Positions 1 to 13,812 are shown, numbered from the stretch's first letter. The stretch: DNA of 64,000 nt from Synaphobranchus kaupii (GCA_029718625.1 CM056391.1:3276662-3340661), one strand, 5' to 3'. Made by a program: numbers and translations. Notes: a model not told the origin generated them from the sequence alone.

Positions 1-1098
1 TTCAAAGGATCCCCTGAACCGGACATATGAATGTGTGTAGTGCAGATAAAACCAGTGCTACGGTGTGCTGCTACTGTAAATGTGCGTTGACTTCACATGG
101 GCCACGCTAAACCTGCGTGGGGACGAGCCAGCGCTCAGACAGGCGTGGCGTGTGTGCATGCGTGCATCCGACAGTAGACTGAAGGGAAAAAGGGCCAACG
201 CCAACTACCCGCCTGAAAATAAAATATTGAAAGTGTCGCAATGAACACCTGGTCAAACGCTTACACGATTCCCCCGAGGAACATTACCCACATCTACAAC
301 AGTTCCTTCAGAGAGGAGGGGGGGAAAAAAAAAAACAATGACGGAAAGGGGAGAGAAAGCCCCCAGACGGCAGGTTTCGGCAAAGGGAAGGGATTTCTAA
401 CGCCCGGGACGATGCCGCGGAAGACGGCGGAACGCAGGAAAGGGTTAAGTAAGAGCGGGAGTTGAAAAAACTCGACAACCTTTTATCACGCTGGTGGGAG
501 ATGGGAAGCAGGAGGAGCAGTGGAGTAAATATTTCATGCTGATAGGTGACATAAACAAAGGTTTACTTTCATTTCCACTTTTTAACTTGCAACATTTGGG
601 GCAGGTGATTCATTATTGTGGCCCATCTTGACATGTTAATACAGCACAGAGGAATGGGGCCCTCCATTTTGGATCCTGATATAAAACCCTCCATCACATC
701 CTAATCAAATTCACACTGGGAAAAAAAAAAAATCGGGCAGAGAATATTTATTTTTATCTATTCTACAAAAAAAAAAAACACACACACAAAAAACTAAACG
801 AAAGACACAAAAAAAAACCCTCCAAAAACAAATAATCACCAGTTTCATCATAATATAATGACCAATATTTATTAGGCCAGGAGAGGCTCTTATACACGTG
901 GCGTTGCGGTTGCAGCGGTTCGATCCTACACTGCAGCAGTGGTGCAGCGCAATTACGAAAAGCGCGCCTCGTCGCAACGCCTTGTAGCAGCTACTGAGGA
1001 CGAGTGGGAGATGACGAAGTAGCGGGGTGGAAACCGACGGGGGTGGGGGGTAATGAAAAGGGTTAAAGAGCTCTGGAGGAAGCCGACAGTAAATTCCT
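1..1098. other. Unique intergenic DNA
   Basis: No gene or repeat family recognised. A-rich segments at 720-830. Confidence 0.5.
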
Positions 1099-1541
1099 AG
1101 TGTAGCACAGCGCAGAGGCAGCATAGCGTAGCACAGTGCAGGGGTAGCATAGCACAGCATAGCATAACGTAGCACAGCGCAGGGGTAGCGTAGTGTAGCA
1201 TAACGTAGCACAGCGCAGGGGTAGCATAGCATAGCATAACGTAGCACAGCGCAGGGGCAGCATAGCGTAGCATAACGTAGCACAGCGCAGGGGTAGCATA
1301 GCGTAGCATAACATAGCACAGCGCAGGGGTAGCGTAGCATAGCGTAGCACGGCGCAGGGGTAGCGTAGCGTAGTGTAGCATAGCGTAGCACAGCGAAGGG
1401 GTAGCGTAGCGCAGCATAGCACAGCACAGGGGTAGCGTAGCGTAGCACAGCATAGCGTAGCACAGCGCAGGGGTAGCGTAGCGTAGCGCAGCATAGCGTA
1501 GCACAGCGCAGGGGTAGCGTAGCGTAGCGCAGCATAGCCCA
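1099..1541. repeat. Minisatellite built on GTAGC/ATAGC pentamers
   Basis: About 440 bases made of 5-base words (GTAGC, ATAGC, ACAGC) grouped into longer units that end in CACAGCGCAGGGGTAGC. Unit length varies with the number of pentamers. The array is open on the minus strand in three frames, which creates long low-complexity frames rich in Cys, Tyr, Ala, Leu and Arg. These are not believable proteins. Confidence 0.95.
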
Positions 1542-3751
1542 GGGCTGCGGCGCGCAGGCACACCAGCGCAGCGCCTCTGTTTCGCGGCTCACGCGGTGTG
1601 TGCCTCTCTCGCTTGTGTCTGTCAGGGCGCCTGTAGGGGCCTGATAACCCTTTGATAGAGATTATTGTTGTCTGTACCCCAACACTTTCCCTAAAGCACA
1701 TATTGAAGATTTATAGAGCGGGGGAGGACATGCTCGGGGAGTGGCAGGGAAGACGGCGCTGAGGTGGCAACCCCGCGCCAGGCGGGAAGGCAGGGAGGAA
1801 CAGAAGGAACGGAAATAAGAAACGGGCCCAATGGAGGGTTGGTGTGTGGAGCAGAGGAAGAGGAAGGGGAAAGAAGAGGAAGATGAGGTGGAGGGGAAGT
1901 AGAAGAGGACAAGGGCTGCATTGGAATAGTCAAATTCAAGTTAGGAAGGATCCTTTAGATCGCATGAACCGGAAATATTTCCCGGGCAGCCATGCTAAGG
2001 ACGGTTCGAATTTCTTATATTGAGAATGAAAGGAGCTTCACGATTCCTTTTATCCCTCCTTTCACAAAGGATGCTCTGGACGATGCTTTTCAGAAGGAAG
2101 ATAGTATTCCCGCCCTATAATGCAATGCTGCCAATGTTTACATAAGCATCGGAGTTTTCCGAAACTTACCGAATACAAACAACAAGGCGAACGTCTGAGA
2201 AATGCCAGAAATCCAAATATGAATAGCTATTATTGTTGGTTAGTATTGGCCTATAATAGAAAGTAAACAAACCATGACACAATAATTATACCAAATTTAT
2301 TAAGAGGCTACAATTTGCTGAAATAAAACGAACGGTTCAAGTGAAATACAGACGGCAATGATGTGCCTTTTGTCGCAATTTTTTGTGAAGTTGTAGTTCG
2401 CTATGTTGAACATTCACGTCAATACGACTGGACGTCGCACCACAACGCAAGGTAGAGAAGGCGGTTCAAATTCCACAGTAGACGCTAGATTCCTTGTAAA
2501 TCTCTCCTTCCAACTTTTCTTTGACCCCCGTGACGTTTTCTGGCGAGGTCAAGGAAAAGTTTCAAGAAAAGGAAAAAGGTATTTGACTATTCGAATGTAG
2601 CCAAGGATCCAGAGGCTCTCCAGTCCCAGTATTGCTACAGTGCAACTTGTAATTACAGCATGACAATTACATTTTTTGGAGGAACAAACAAAAGCAAACA
2701 AAGTCTGTTTGAGAAGCAGGACAATAGGCCTTGCTGACAAAACACAGGGTAGAACTGAAGACCACTCAGATAGCCAGCCAAATGTCCTCATGCCCAAATA
2801 ATAGTAACTTTTTTTTTTTTTTTTTTTAAACAAGAGGAACCACCCGGTAACCCGTTATTACCTGGTACAAACACACTCCTTTCAAGGGAGGGGAACACAC
2901 AGGGAATGACTATTAAGCAGGTCCAAATGACAGTGATAAGTCATCAAGAAAATGTTCAATATTAATTCAAATTTGAAAAAATTAACTCAGTAATATTTAC
3001 CTACAAATCACCACTGATGATCATCTTGCTTCGAATGTAAAATCAATGTTGATATAACTTAAATATTATTCCCTTAAATATATTCCCATTAAATCATAAT
3101 AAAATCTAAACTTCACTGCGTGTATTCCTTTTAATCAAGGGGCCTTATACACAGAAACTATCTCCAGAAGTCCCCCACCTGTTTTAAACAGATCCTGGAT
3201 GGTGATAAGCATTTGTGGCTAGCTATCGTAAGTCTCAGAATGTTGGCAGTGTCAAAGATATCAAAGAGGAAGCATCCGGAAGGTCTTACTCGCACAGGCA
3301 ACTCCAAAACACCGCACCCCGTCTACCAAAGACCACACCACCACCACAGGATTGTTTTCTACATACACCGCAGATCCAGAGAGAGGCTCTGCCATCAGAC
3401 CAGCTGCTACATCATTTAGGCAACCAACAAGAAAGCAGGCAACTTACAAAAAAAATAAAGGGAGGTTTTAAAAAAAAAAATAATAATCACAGCACAACAA
3501 ATATTATAGCAGTAAACATCATTAAAAGTAGATGGGACAGTCATGTATACAAGAGTGCAGTATTTGTGAGAATGAGTGCATGTTTGTGCATTTTCTTGCA
3601 GTAAAAACAATACAATTTTAAAATATTGCATTTGTGTGTGTGTTATTGTATTTGAGTGTTTATACAAAGCGTTCTTATCCATGCTAGCTGTTCACCGTAC
3701 AAAGACAAGCAGGTGTCAGTCCGGCATATGACACACACGCAGACTGAGACA

Positions 3752-3754
<3 letters not shown>
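1542..3754. other. Unique intergenic DNA
   Basis: Purine-rich piece at 1730-1900 and a T19 run near 2810. Nothing else recognised. Confidence 0.5.

Positions 3755-3782
<28 letters not shown>
3755..3782. repeat. (GT)n microsatellite
   Basis: An uninterrupted GT run of about 14 units followed by GGAGGGGGGG. Confidence 0.97.
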
Positions 3783-3783
<1 letters not shown>

Positions 3784-4556
3784 GAGGGGGGGTTCCCCAG
3801 TCGACCATGTCGGGGGGACTTTATTACAGTCGCACTGTAATATTTATACACGTGCGCTACACCTGCCCATCGCCTTCATTACCCCTCTCACTCTCTAAAT
3901 ACCAGGGCTCCTCTTTAAATATTTAGAGTGCATTAAGCACGTGTGTCCGGTGTAATACCTACAGTACTGCACTGCAAGGGGGATGCGCACTTCACTACGT
4001 TCTTACCCTATTCAGCGAACGCCAAGCCATAAAGAAAATAATGGTGCCGTCACCTTAAGTCCATCGCCAGGCTTTTGAATCTGAATGGCTACTCCACACA
4101 ACTAGCAAGGTAAAGGAGAAACTCGTAAGGCTACGGCAGAATGTTAAAGCGCTTTATTGTATACCAACAAAAACAAATTTCTCATCCTTTTTTTAAATCT
4201 CTAAGAAATCAGAAACACTTCTAAAATGGAATGTCAATAAACTAGGTCTTTTGAATGGCGCACAACAGGAGTGGAACCTCTTTAAATTAAAACGTTCGAG
4301 CGCACAGAGCGGTCCGCGGAACGACCTTCACAGAACGCCGACGGACGCCCGCGCTCAAATTGAAACTTAAGTTGTGAGCTGTGACCTTGCGGTTAACAGT
4401 TGACGGTACTCTAAAGAAAATACCACCGCTGCCTTTTAAAGGACAGTTTCTCTAATTATGAATGTACAGTCAGGTAAACTGTAAGATGGGTTCAACAATG
4501 TAGTTCCATTGTCTGCTTTCAATGCCAAACCAAAGAGCAGAGGGAGACTGAGTGAA

Positions 4557-4558
<2 letters not shown>

Positions 4559-4608
<50 letters not shown>

Positions 4609-4610
4609 GG
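4559..4610. repeat. (GA)n tract followed by poly-G
   Basis: About 20 GA units run directly into 13 G residues. Confidence 0.97.
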
Positions 4611-6534
4611 AAAGGAAAGGTAGAGATGCTGTGTTGTCTATGCTAGTGTACATTTGAGCGACTCACACTGCCCTCTCCTGCACAGTGTGTGCATAGGGAA
4701 ATGGATTCTCTGGGCTCCATCTTGTCATGGACATCATAGGAAAACACGCAAAATGCAATCAAGGTGGGTGGGGGTGTCACTGTTCGATTACAGAATGCAT
4801 AGAGTTTAACAAAGCAAATGCACTTTATTATTATTATTATTATTATTTAATTTTTTTATAATCGTGTTACAAATCCTTTTTGGTTTGCTGGAGAAGATTA
4901 ATATTTTGAGGATGAAAAAGATATGAATTTGAAATGCTTAATAAATACAATATTATTTCCGCATGGGGATGTGAGGTAAAGGAAGCGGTTTAGTTATTTG
5001 GTTTAAGAGCTAATGTGGGGTACATTTAATCAAACGTGTTTAAGTGAGATTTTATTTTTTAAATCCCGGGAATGCGGGTGCCGCGAGGGTATTAAATCCT
5101 GTTATTCTGGCAGGACGGGTCCCGCAGCCAGAATGGGGCTTCCGTGTTGAGCTCATTTCGGAGGGCGCTGAACGGGGACAAACCGGCCCCGGCGGAGGTC
5201 ATGTTTAGGGAGAGGGCAGTCACGACTACTGCCGTGCCGCAGAGCAGTGCTCCGATCCCGTAGGGATACCCCAACACCCCCCCCCACCGCCTCTGCGCCC
5301 CCAAACACACCCCCACAGACACCCAGGGAAGCACACCCCCCGAAAACTATGACCCCCTGCCACCAAGCCGGCCCCACAAATCACACAGGGACTGCACCAG
5401 ACCCCCATACGTCACAGAACCCGGCGGAGCCGAGGGCCAGAGCATCGTATATCACACTGAGGCGACACGAGTGTCAAAAACCTCAAAACATCACACATTT
5501 CGATTGCTTTTTTAACATTCCACATTGTGCACCACGCTTCTGAAATAAACAGGTCCACTGGCTGTGACATTACAATTTTACTTGCACATACTACTGACCA
5601 AAAAAATACATATATATTTCAATAAACTTTGTTTTTCAGTATTTCCTGTGTCATGGGTTAAATCTGTTACGTGGTCAGGGCTTCATTTCCTGCACAAAAA
5701 TGATTGCATTTCTTTTTCTAAATCGCAATAAATGTCCTTACGTTATTATCACTTACATGTACATGAAAATGTAACACGCACAAGAAACAATTCTTAATGC
5801 ATTTATATATATATATACATATATGGATAAGTATACATTTAAGTATAGTATATTAAAGTAAAGTATATTCACAAAAACGAACTGTTTGACATATACCGTT
5901 ATTGCTGATGTACATGCACATGAAACGACCATATTTGCAAAGACAAAAAGGATTGCCTCTACGTAAATAAATATTTTCACTTGTAACAACAACATATGAC
6001 ACAAAGCAAGCTCTGATGCGTGTGCTCGCGTGTATACAAGTGCGCATACGTGTGCACATGCGTGTGCGTGCAGCAGTAAGAATGTTTCCCTGAAAAGGCC
6101 CAGGTATTGTTAACGTCTCCCCGTGCAGAAAAACACCCTGCTGGGCAGCTGAGAGGCTGGGATGACCTATTTCTCAGACCCCACGTTTGATTACTTAGTT
6201 GGTTCTTTTAATATATATTTTTTTATATTAAAACTGGATCCGAAGAGGCCAGCTTCCCATTTGGCTGTATGGAGGCGACGTTGGGTGATGTGAGACTTTT
6301 GATTTATGCACCGTTATTAAGCAGCGAGAAGCGGGGCCCAGTGTGCCCTCCACCCGAAAAAGGTCCCGCTTCCGCCCCCGTTAGTCTTATCTGTCCTCAT
6401 CCAGTCCCCAGTACCGCAACAGCACATTTGCAGAAAAAAGGCTACGGCTCCGGTACGCTCACCAAGTGACATTCGCCTCAAATATTACTACTCTACTCTG
6501 ATTTATGTGTGTATAAATCACAGGACAGGCAACA

Positions 6535-6536
<2 letters not shown>
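4611..6536. other. Unique intergenic DNA
   Basis: TTA triplets at 4835-4847, C-rich piece at 5275-5340 and AT-rich sequence with TATATA at 5800-5825. No gene recognised. Confidence 0.5.
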
Positions 6537-6583
<47 letters not shown>

Positions 6584-6725
6584 ACACACACACACACAGC
6601 CAGACACACATACTCATACGCACACACAAACAAATGTACACTAAATAAATACGCATGTGTGAATGTGCATGTGCATATGCACGCATGTACGCACACACGC
6701 ACACACGCACACACACACACACACA
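6537..6725. repeat. (CA)n microsatellite and CA-rich flank
   Basis: A long CA run at 6537-6598 with one imperfection, then CA-rich sequence mixed with ATG CA and CGCACA words, ending in a second short CA run at 6700-6724. Confidence 0.96.
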
Positions 6726-7533
6726 AACGTGCCATCTTCATCTGCATCTTCATCTCCCAATAAATACAGTGAGTGTATTAAAACATATCATACTGAAAAC
6801 AATTTAGCTAATTAAATAAATGGCTAATTTACAATGTGCATTATTTGTACCACTGGGTTAAATAAGACCTTTATTTAGTGATAATAGTCACCATAGATGA
6901 TAATGAGTAATAATGATAATGATAGTTAATAATTATTATAATTATTATATTTACTAAATAAATAACAGTAATAAAAGTTACAAGAGAAATAAAACAGCAG
7001 AATAAATATTTTGAAGGAATCTTGTTCATTGCTGTAAAATATGGATATGATTCGCCTGGGGGGGGAATAAAATTGAGGATGAAACTCGGGCCGTAACTGG
7101 ATTATTATATATTAAAAAAAGATGCCACATGGTCTCCGCCTCTCCGCCCAGCTGTGCGCAGTGAGAATTGGCGGCAGGCCCTGAGGAGGACCGTGTCTGC
7201 CGACCGCCCGCACTCCCTTCAGTCCAGAGACCTAACTCTGGAGATCCGAGCGTACCGCTAACGCGCGTCTAAAGATGTCCGACAGCGGCCGTGGGTGTGA
7301 TGGCGGCCGCGGCGGGCTCCCAGGGGGGGGGATGGGACAGGGGGGAGAGCCAGGTGATCAGAGAGAGGCTCGGGGTGGCCTCGATGCCCCCGGGGGGCAC
7401 AGGCGAAAATGGTGGGACAGGTATAGGGCAGCCAGCCAGCCAGGAGTGTCTCTCCCTCTCCTCAGAGCGCCAAAATAATACAGAAACATTGCTATGACAC
7501 ATTATGACACTTTGGAATAGAAGGTGTTTATTG

Positions 7534-7535
<2 letters not shown>

Positions 7536-7564
<29 letters not shown>
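7536..7564. repeat. (TTA)n microsatellite
   Basis: Nine to ten TTA units, followed by about 450 bases of AT-rich sequence with scattered ATT and TAA triplets. Confidence 0.95.
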
Positions 7565-8194
7565 GTACAATAACCACACTAGTAGCAGAACAAATATTAC
7601 AATTCCTACAATATTATAATATAATACTCATGCTAATCAAACAATATAATTGTATTATTGTTATTCATAAGGAAAAACAATTACTAGCTGTGACATAATT
7701 ACTATTATCACTAATTACTACTATTAATAGAAACAGTAGTACTATAATTACCATATAATAAAGCATAATACATATGGGTATCAATAAATCATTGATTAAC
7801 ATTTTTTTAATATTATTATATTACTGTTCCTTCTAATATTGATGCCACCATTTCAGTCTGTCATAACATCCAAGCCTTATTACTTTATCATTACAATTCC
7901 AACACTTTTTTCATAACTACAAATTATAAGTCTTATCAATGCCGTTTCTCAATGAACATTAAAATAAAACCGTATTTCCTTTGGCTTTAAATCCTTTTTA
8001 AAATCTATTTAGATTCTTAGTGTAACACAGATGCAATATATGAGAATTACTGCGAGTGCAATGCGCCAATATCAGGCCGAATCTGCTCCAATGCCTAATA
8101 TGAAAGAATAACAGGAGAAAATTGCATTTTCTTTTTTAATGTTTTGCTCAAACAGAGCACTGCTGTCAGGACAATTTTTCCCGTGTGTCAGACA

Positions 8195-8460
8195 AAAAGA
8201 GGAGAGGTGGAGAGGAGGGGTGCAGAGAGAGGGGAGGAGGGAGGGAGAGAGATGGAGAGAGAGGGAGAGGGGGAGAGAGAGAGAGAGGGTGCTGACACGC
8301 ACTTGTCTCCAATCTCTTCGAATACATTTCACAATTCATCTGCTTTGTCTCTGATGCTACGAGTGAGGACCATCAGACCAGACACCCATTAGATTTCTCA
8401 TACCCCCCCCCCCCCTTTCCTCCCCCCTCCCTCGCTCCCCCTCTCTCTCTCTCTGTGTGA
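8195..8460. repeat. GA-rich tract, then C-run and CT tract
   Basis: Purine tract of GGAGA/GAGAGG words at 8195-8288 and, after about 110 unique bases, a C run at 8403-8414 leading into a CT-rich tract. The two have opposite strand asymmetry. Confidence 0.9.
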
Positions 8461-9540
8461 CACAGTGGTTGAGCAGCTCAGAATCCACACCAAACAGGCA
8501 AATGTCAGAAAAGAAACTGACATCAGAAACACGTTGTCATGGAGATACAGTACAGACCAGAAATTGTACAGACCAGAAATCGCACGTACAAACAAATTCA
8601 TAAAACACACACAGACTCACACAATCCACAACCAAAACGATACAAGTTAATTTACTTTTAATACCATCCATGAAATTTTTAATATGCGACGTTCACACTA
8701 TAGTCAGTCACCCTGTCTAATATTTTGGTGCGTACAGTTAATCGACCACAGCTTTATTGTGTAAATATATGTACAATATCGATCAACACATCTGTCTGAC
8801 TGCAGCATAATTTTATTTTAAATTAATATATTTTAATTTAAGAATATCACTACTTAAGTAACGGTTAATAAACCTGTGGACTCTTCCAAACATATAAACT
8901 GAAATGCAAAGATAATATTCTTATATTTTTGAATATACCGATTTGCTGAATTACCATGATAGTAATTTGTTGTGATCAATTATAAGTCATTTTTAAATAA
9001 AGACAGTTACTGGTTGCAGCAATGTCAAATGCAGTAGTGATTCTTTTACAATTTCAATACAAAATAACTGCATTACAAAATACAAATTAGAATGTGTTCA
9101 TTCTCTTTATATCGGCACTCCGCAGCTTGAAAGATTATTAGTGTAGAAATAACTGCAATCAGCATCCTGTGAAATGGAAAGGATATAAACATTGGAGGCG
9201 ATTGTTTTCACTGCGGGAGCAGTCAGATGTACCGGATGAATATTTCACAGAGATCTTTTTCATTTTTATTTTTATTTTTTTTTCTCCCCAGGAGAATATT
9301 TGCAAGCAACAAAAAAAAAAACACAAAAAAATTAATTTCACACTGCATTACAAATGTTCGTTTTAAAAACAATAAATAACAAGGTAAATGTGCAAATATG
9401 GAATCTCCCCTGCACAGCGAGGGTGTCAACGAGTGGTCATGTGACCTGTGTGCCCGTCTGCAGTAGTCCCGTTCCCAGCCAATAGTGTCGTCAGCAAAAG
9501 CATTATGCAGAGATGCTTGACATTTTTGTGATTTCGTGTT

Positions 9541-9660
9541 GGGGGGGTTGGGTGGGGCGGAGGAGGGGGGGGGGTTGGGTGGGGCGGAGGAGGGGGGGGG
9601 GGTTGGGTGGGGCGGAGGAGGGGGGGGGGTTGGGTGGGGTGGAGGAGGGGGGGGGGCGGG
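9541..9660. repeat. G-rich 27/28-bp minisatellite, four copies
   Basis: Unit GGTTGGGTGGGGYGGAGGAG plus a run of G. The TT landmarks fall at 9548, 9575, 9603 and 9630, spacing 27-28. The plus strand carries many G runs of three or more. Confidence 0.93.
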
Positions 9661-9823
9661 GGTAGAGGGAAAGCAGGAAAAGAGGAGAGGAAAAAAGCAA
9701 GTCTCCCTTTCTCCACTTGTTTTTTTTGGGGCTGCCAATTATGAGACACTAGAGCCAGGCGCATCCTTTTTGGCTTGATTCAGAAGGTGGGGAGGCAGGG
9801 GCAGGGGGCAGTGGACATGGGGG

Positions 9824-9845
9824 TGGGGGGAGGGGGGGGGGGGGT
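9824..9845. repeat. G-rich tract
   Basis: Nearly continuous G interrupted by single A and T, about 160 bases right of the G-rich minisatellite. Confidence 0.9.
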
Positions 9846-10249
9846 GGTGCATTATGGTCCTGGTGGGAGTCTCGGTCCAGCTCGATTTAATAAAAACACT
9901 CACAAGCGCGCACCCAACTGCACACATCAAGCATATTTCACATCAGGGTCAATTTACGGGAGTTATGCTGCTGCCGTGCGTATAAAAAGGGGAGATTGAC
10001 TGATATTAATGGTAAGCGGGGATAGTTTCTGTTGTAAAGCCCTCCTTTTTCCCCTCTGTTTGGCCAGAGGAGAGGAGAGCTTAGGGATGAAGGTGCTGCT
10101 CAGATCGGGAGACAGACGTAAAGCCGGGGAAAGATAGGAAAGCTGACCCTCGCTGGAGCGCCGCTATAATTAAACACCCCAAAGCCCTGACTGGGCCCTC
10201 ATCCATCTACCCTCTACTCTGCTCCCATCTCCACCCTGCTCACGGTCCG

Positions 10250-10391
10250 CACACGCACACGCACACACACATGCACACATATACAGACTACATAAACATG
10301 CACACACACACACAAACACACACGCACACATATACAGACTACATAAACATGCACACACACACATATATATGTATACAGACTACATAAACAT

Positions 10392-10430
<39 letters not shown>

Positions 10431-10547
10431 TAGACATGCACACAAACATACATGCATACATACATATACATTACTGTATGTACCACAGAAAATCCAGACA
10501 TGCTGAAACAAATAAAGCACACTTACCCACACGTACACAGGCACTTG

Positions 10548-10580
<33 letters not shown>
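10250..10580. repeat. CA-rich compound repeat
   Basis: CA runs alternating with three copies of a segment containing ATACAGACTACATAAACATG, then two pure CA runs near 10390-10425 and 10548-10580. A dinucleotide tract and its flank have been tandemly duplicated. Confidence 0.93.
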
Positions 10581-10583
<3 letters not shown>

Positions 10584-11789
10584 CTAAACTAACGCCCAAA
10601 CATATACCATATTCACTACAATACAAACACAGAACATGCACCTCCATACACACATTCACACTCACACTCAAAGATTAGAGAGGGGTAAAGCACCAGCTCA
10701 AGCCCAGCTGATACACACACATCTAATCCTGGACGATTTTCACTGATTTGAGATATTTATTAGATTTTTTATTTTTTTCCCCCCCTTTGACTTCCATTTG
10801 TGTATTTTTAAAGATTATGAGTGATCCGTTTTTTTATGCGATTACTCCCAGACAGGCTGCCTCCGCTGCCTCATCCGAACGCGCAGAGAAATAAAATTAA
10901 GCAGGATGCATTGCAACCGTCCACACATTTGTTTTCATTTCTGCAGTCGTCCTTTAGGTTACGGATTGCACGCGCATTTATGGCGGGGCCAGAATCACAT
11001 GCCACCGTGAGAAGGGCCATGAATTAAAATCAGCCAGGTGTGCAGGTGTGCATCGGTGTGCAGATGTGCGCAGGAGAGTGTTCAGGTATGGAGTTTGACT
11101 GCGCTGTGAGGTACGACGTTACAGGATAGTTTTTTTATTTTTTATTTTACATTCATCGTTTTTCAAATTGGGAAGATTGGACACGATTCTTGGAACCTGC
11201 GCGGCGGAAGAGACGTTGCCGTGGCAGCGGGACAGAATCGGCGGTGAGCGGGGAGGACAACGGGGACCCGCCGGCCACTGCGTGCGTCTGAAACAACAAA
11301 GCGAGTCATATTTTTGCAGAGGGGAAAAGAGTCCGGACACTGCCATCGCTCAACGCTAGGGTCAGCCACCGCGGGTGCCAAACAGACCACGCCGCCCTCT
11401 ACTGGCCACTGTGATACTGCAGGAAGCTGAGCGTCAGAGACACAAAGTGACCACTTGTCTGGTCAGATGGACGGCTACGTTTCATGGCTACGAAGATGTA
11501 ATTTTTAATCGTCATTACATTTGGACATATGTCTTTTGAGGAAACATCTGAAGGTTCACAGTGACTGAAAAAAAAAATCCATATATATTATACAATAGTG
11601 AAATCCCAGCAATTTTTTATATTTTCTTATAGAAATAGACCAGACATGGTCACAAGACATTTCATGTGACATTTCACAAGGAAAGTGTGAAAAATCCATG
11701 TTTTTAAAATGAGTGAGGAGTTGGGTTCCCCCTCCATCCCCCAAACTGTCCTGGTTCTCATTGCAAAAAAAAAAAGGGGGTGTGCCGAG

Positions 11790-11791
<2 letters not shown>

Positions 11792-11823
<32 letters not shown>
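11792..11823. repeat. Poly-G run of 32
   Basis: Thirty-two consecutive G residues, preceded by an A11 run and GGGGGTGTGCCGAGCC. The longest homopolymer of G in the window. Confidence 0.95.
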
Positions 11824-11825
<2 letters not shown>

Positions 11826-12164
11826 TGAGTCCCGTACACAAAAGGGAGGATAACGATGCTGAAGTGAGAGAGGAGATCTCAAAACTGAGCGGCGGCAGCT
11901 CACAGCATCCGGGGGTCGTGAACAGATTAAATAATTTACCATTAAAGCAAAGTAAAACACACACACAGGCAGAATGCGGTGTCGACTGCGCATTGAAAAC
12001 CACGCTGGAGGTTTTTCACTTAAAAATTGTAAAAAATACTCGAGTATTAACTGCACTGCACCTCTGAGTGACTCCCCTGCACCCTATACCGTATCTTACA
12101 CACTGCAGAACGCTGGGAAGCCAAACTGCAGCAAGGTCTCAGAAGAGTCTCAGAGTCTCTCTCG

Positions 12165-12169
<5 letters not shown>

Positions 12170-12211
<42 letters not shown>
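12170..12211. repeat. (CA)n microsatellite
   Basis: About 20 CA units. Confidence 0.97.
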
Positions 12212-12212
<1 letters not shown>

Positions 12213-12555
12213 TGATATGTTTGCACATGCGTTGTGTGTGCATGTATTTTCATTTAATGCCCTGTAAGGGTCACAGAGGCGGGGGACTCTCTCCAGCCAA
12301 AAAAAACTCAGAATGCACTTAGAAACTATCCACCAACAAATGCTTATTTCCCTGTTACCGATACATCAGAGAGTCGATGTCCTACTAAACACCATCCCTG
12401 AGTTTTATTTTGCACAGTGCCAAGAAAAAAGCCACGCTATTGCCGAGATTTCCACCGTCTCCTTTTTCTGGAGCTGGGAACACACTCCACCGTGCCTACT
12501 GAATTAGAACTGTTTCTGATGGCCATGATAAACCTGGTGTCAATATCCAACAAAA

Positions 12556-12746
12556 CAGAGGGAGAGAGAGAGATGGAGGGAGAAAGAAGGAAGGTGAGGG
12601 AGAGAGAGAGAGGGAGAGGGGAAGAGATAGAGGGAGAAGGGGAGAGACAGGGAGTAAGAGAGGGAGGGAGAAAGAGGGAGAGAATGAGGGAGCTTGAGAG
12701 AGAGAGAGAAAGACGGGAAATAGAGAAAGAGGGAGTGAGAGGGGGA
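12556..12746. repeat. Purine (GA/GGGA) tract
   Basis: About 190 bases of almost pure purine on the plus strand, with GGGAGAGAGAG words. Confidence 0.95.
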
Positions 12747-13669
12747 TGAGACCAAGAACCGTTGTACCCTAAAGCCCCGACAGCAAACGTTATCATCTAA
12801 CATAAACAAAAACAAAAAGGAAAACATACGTCTACCTGAGAACGGAGCTCAACTTACACCCAGTGCAGATCCACACAAGCCAGGGCCTTTGCTGAAAGGG
12901 CTTTGAATTGAGGAAGATGATGGACGCTCGCTTAAGGCAAGGCCTCAGACATGGTGGGCGCGGCCCTCTGCTTCACCCCCCCACCCACCCCCCCAACTGA
13001 TCCTCACAAACCCCAGATCAAGGGAACGGGCGGAGGGATGGAGAAATGGAGGGATGGGGGGGGAGCTGTGTTGGTTTTCTGCTGGCGAGAAAGAATGGGT
13101 ACACAGTGGGGTGGGATGGGGTGGGATGGGGGGTTTAACAGCGCCCCCTAATGGCCCCCCCCGGCGACACTACCACTGACACGGCGTCAAAGCACTGGCG
13201 CTTGGAGCAGCGTCGCGCCGTTACCTGTCGCCTGATAAGTGCCCCGTCTCTGTGAGTGGAGACAGCGCCAACTCGGTGTCTCCCGCGTCCATCGGCCCGG
13301 GATAAGGTCTCCGTTGGGCGGGGGTTTTTGGGGTTTGGAGTTTGGGGGTGGGGGGTAAAGGGCCTGATCACGCCCAGCTCATATGCCAGAGAAGCGGGCC
13401 GAGGATGCATAAGCCCCAGCGTCGTGTACAGTTGGAGGGGGGTACTTTTACGGTACCTTCAATATTTGGCGGGGGATGGACTCATTAGCTTCCAATGACC
13501 TGTGCTTTACGGTGTCTGAGAGTGCAAAACACAACTGCATTTGAAAAAACAAATTGACAAAACCAGAAACGCATACAGAATTTTACAAAATACAAGTCAC
13601 ATGCACATGCATGTCGGCATTAATCCAATAATTTTTATTGGACAGAAAAAAATTACTTTTTCGACTGTG

Positions 13670-13812
13670 CTTATTGTTCTGTGCTTATTGTTCTGTGCTT
13701 ATTGTTTGACGTGAAAGAGGTTCCCTGATCATGCAGGTTGATTTTTGCTTGAGTGCCCCAGAGGCCTATGGGTAGTCCATGCCACAGAGGCCTATGGGTA
13801 GTCCATGCCACA
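13670..13812. repeat. Two short tandem duplications
   Basis: A 16-base unit (GTGCTTATTGTTCT) is present two and a half times near 13670-13710, and a 28-base unit (CAGAGGCCTATGGGTAGTCC and flank) twice at 13758-13812. Confidence 0.9.

Larger units (their letters stand above)
6726..9540. other. AT-rich intergenic DNA with one GC-rich island
   Basis: AATAATGATAATGATAG-type sequence at 6780-7000 and 7570-7980. A GC-rich segment at 7130-7450 interrupts it. No coding family match. Confidence 0.45.
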
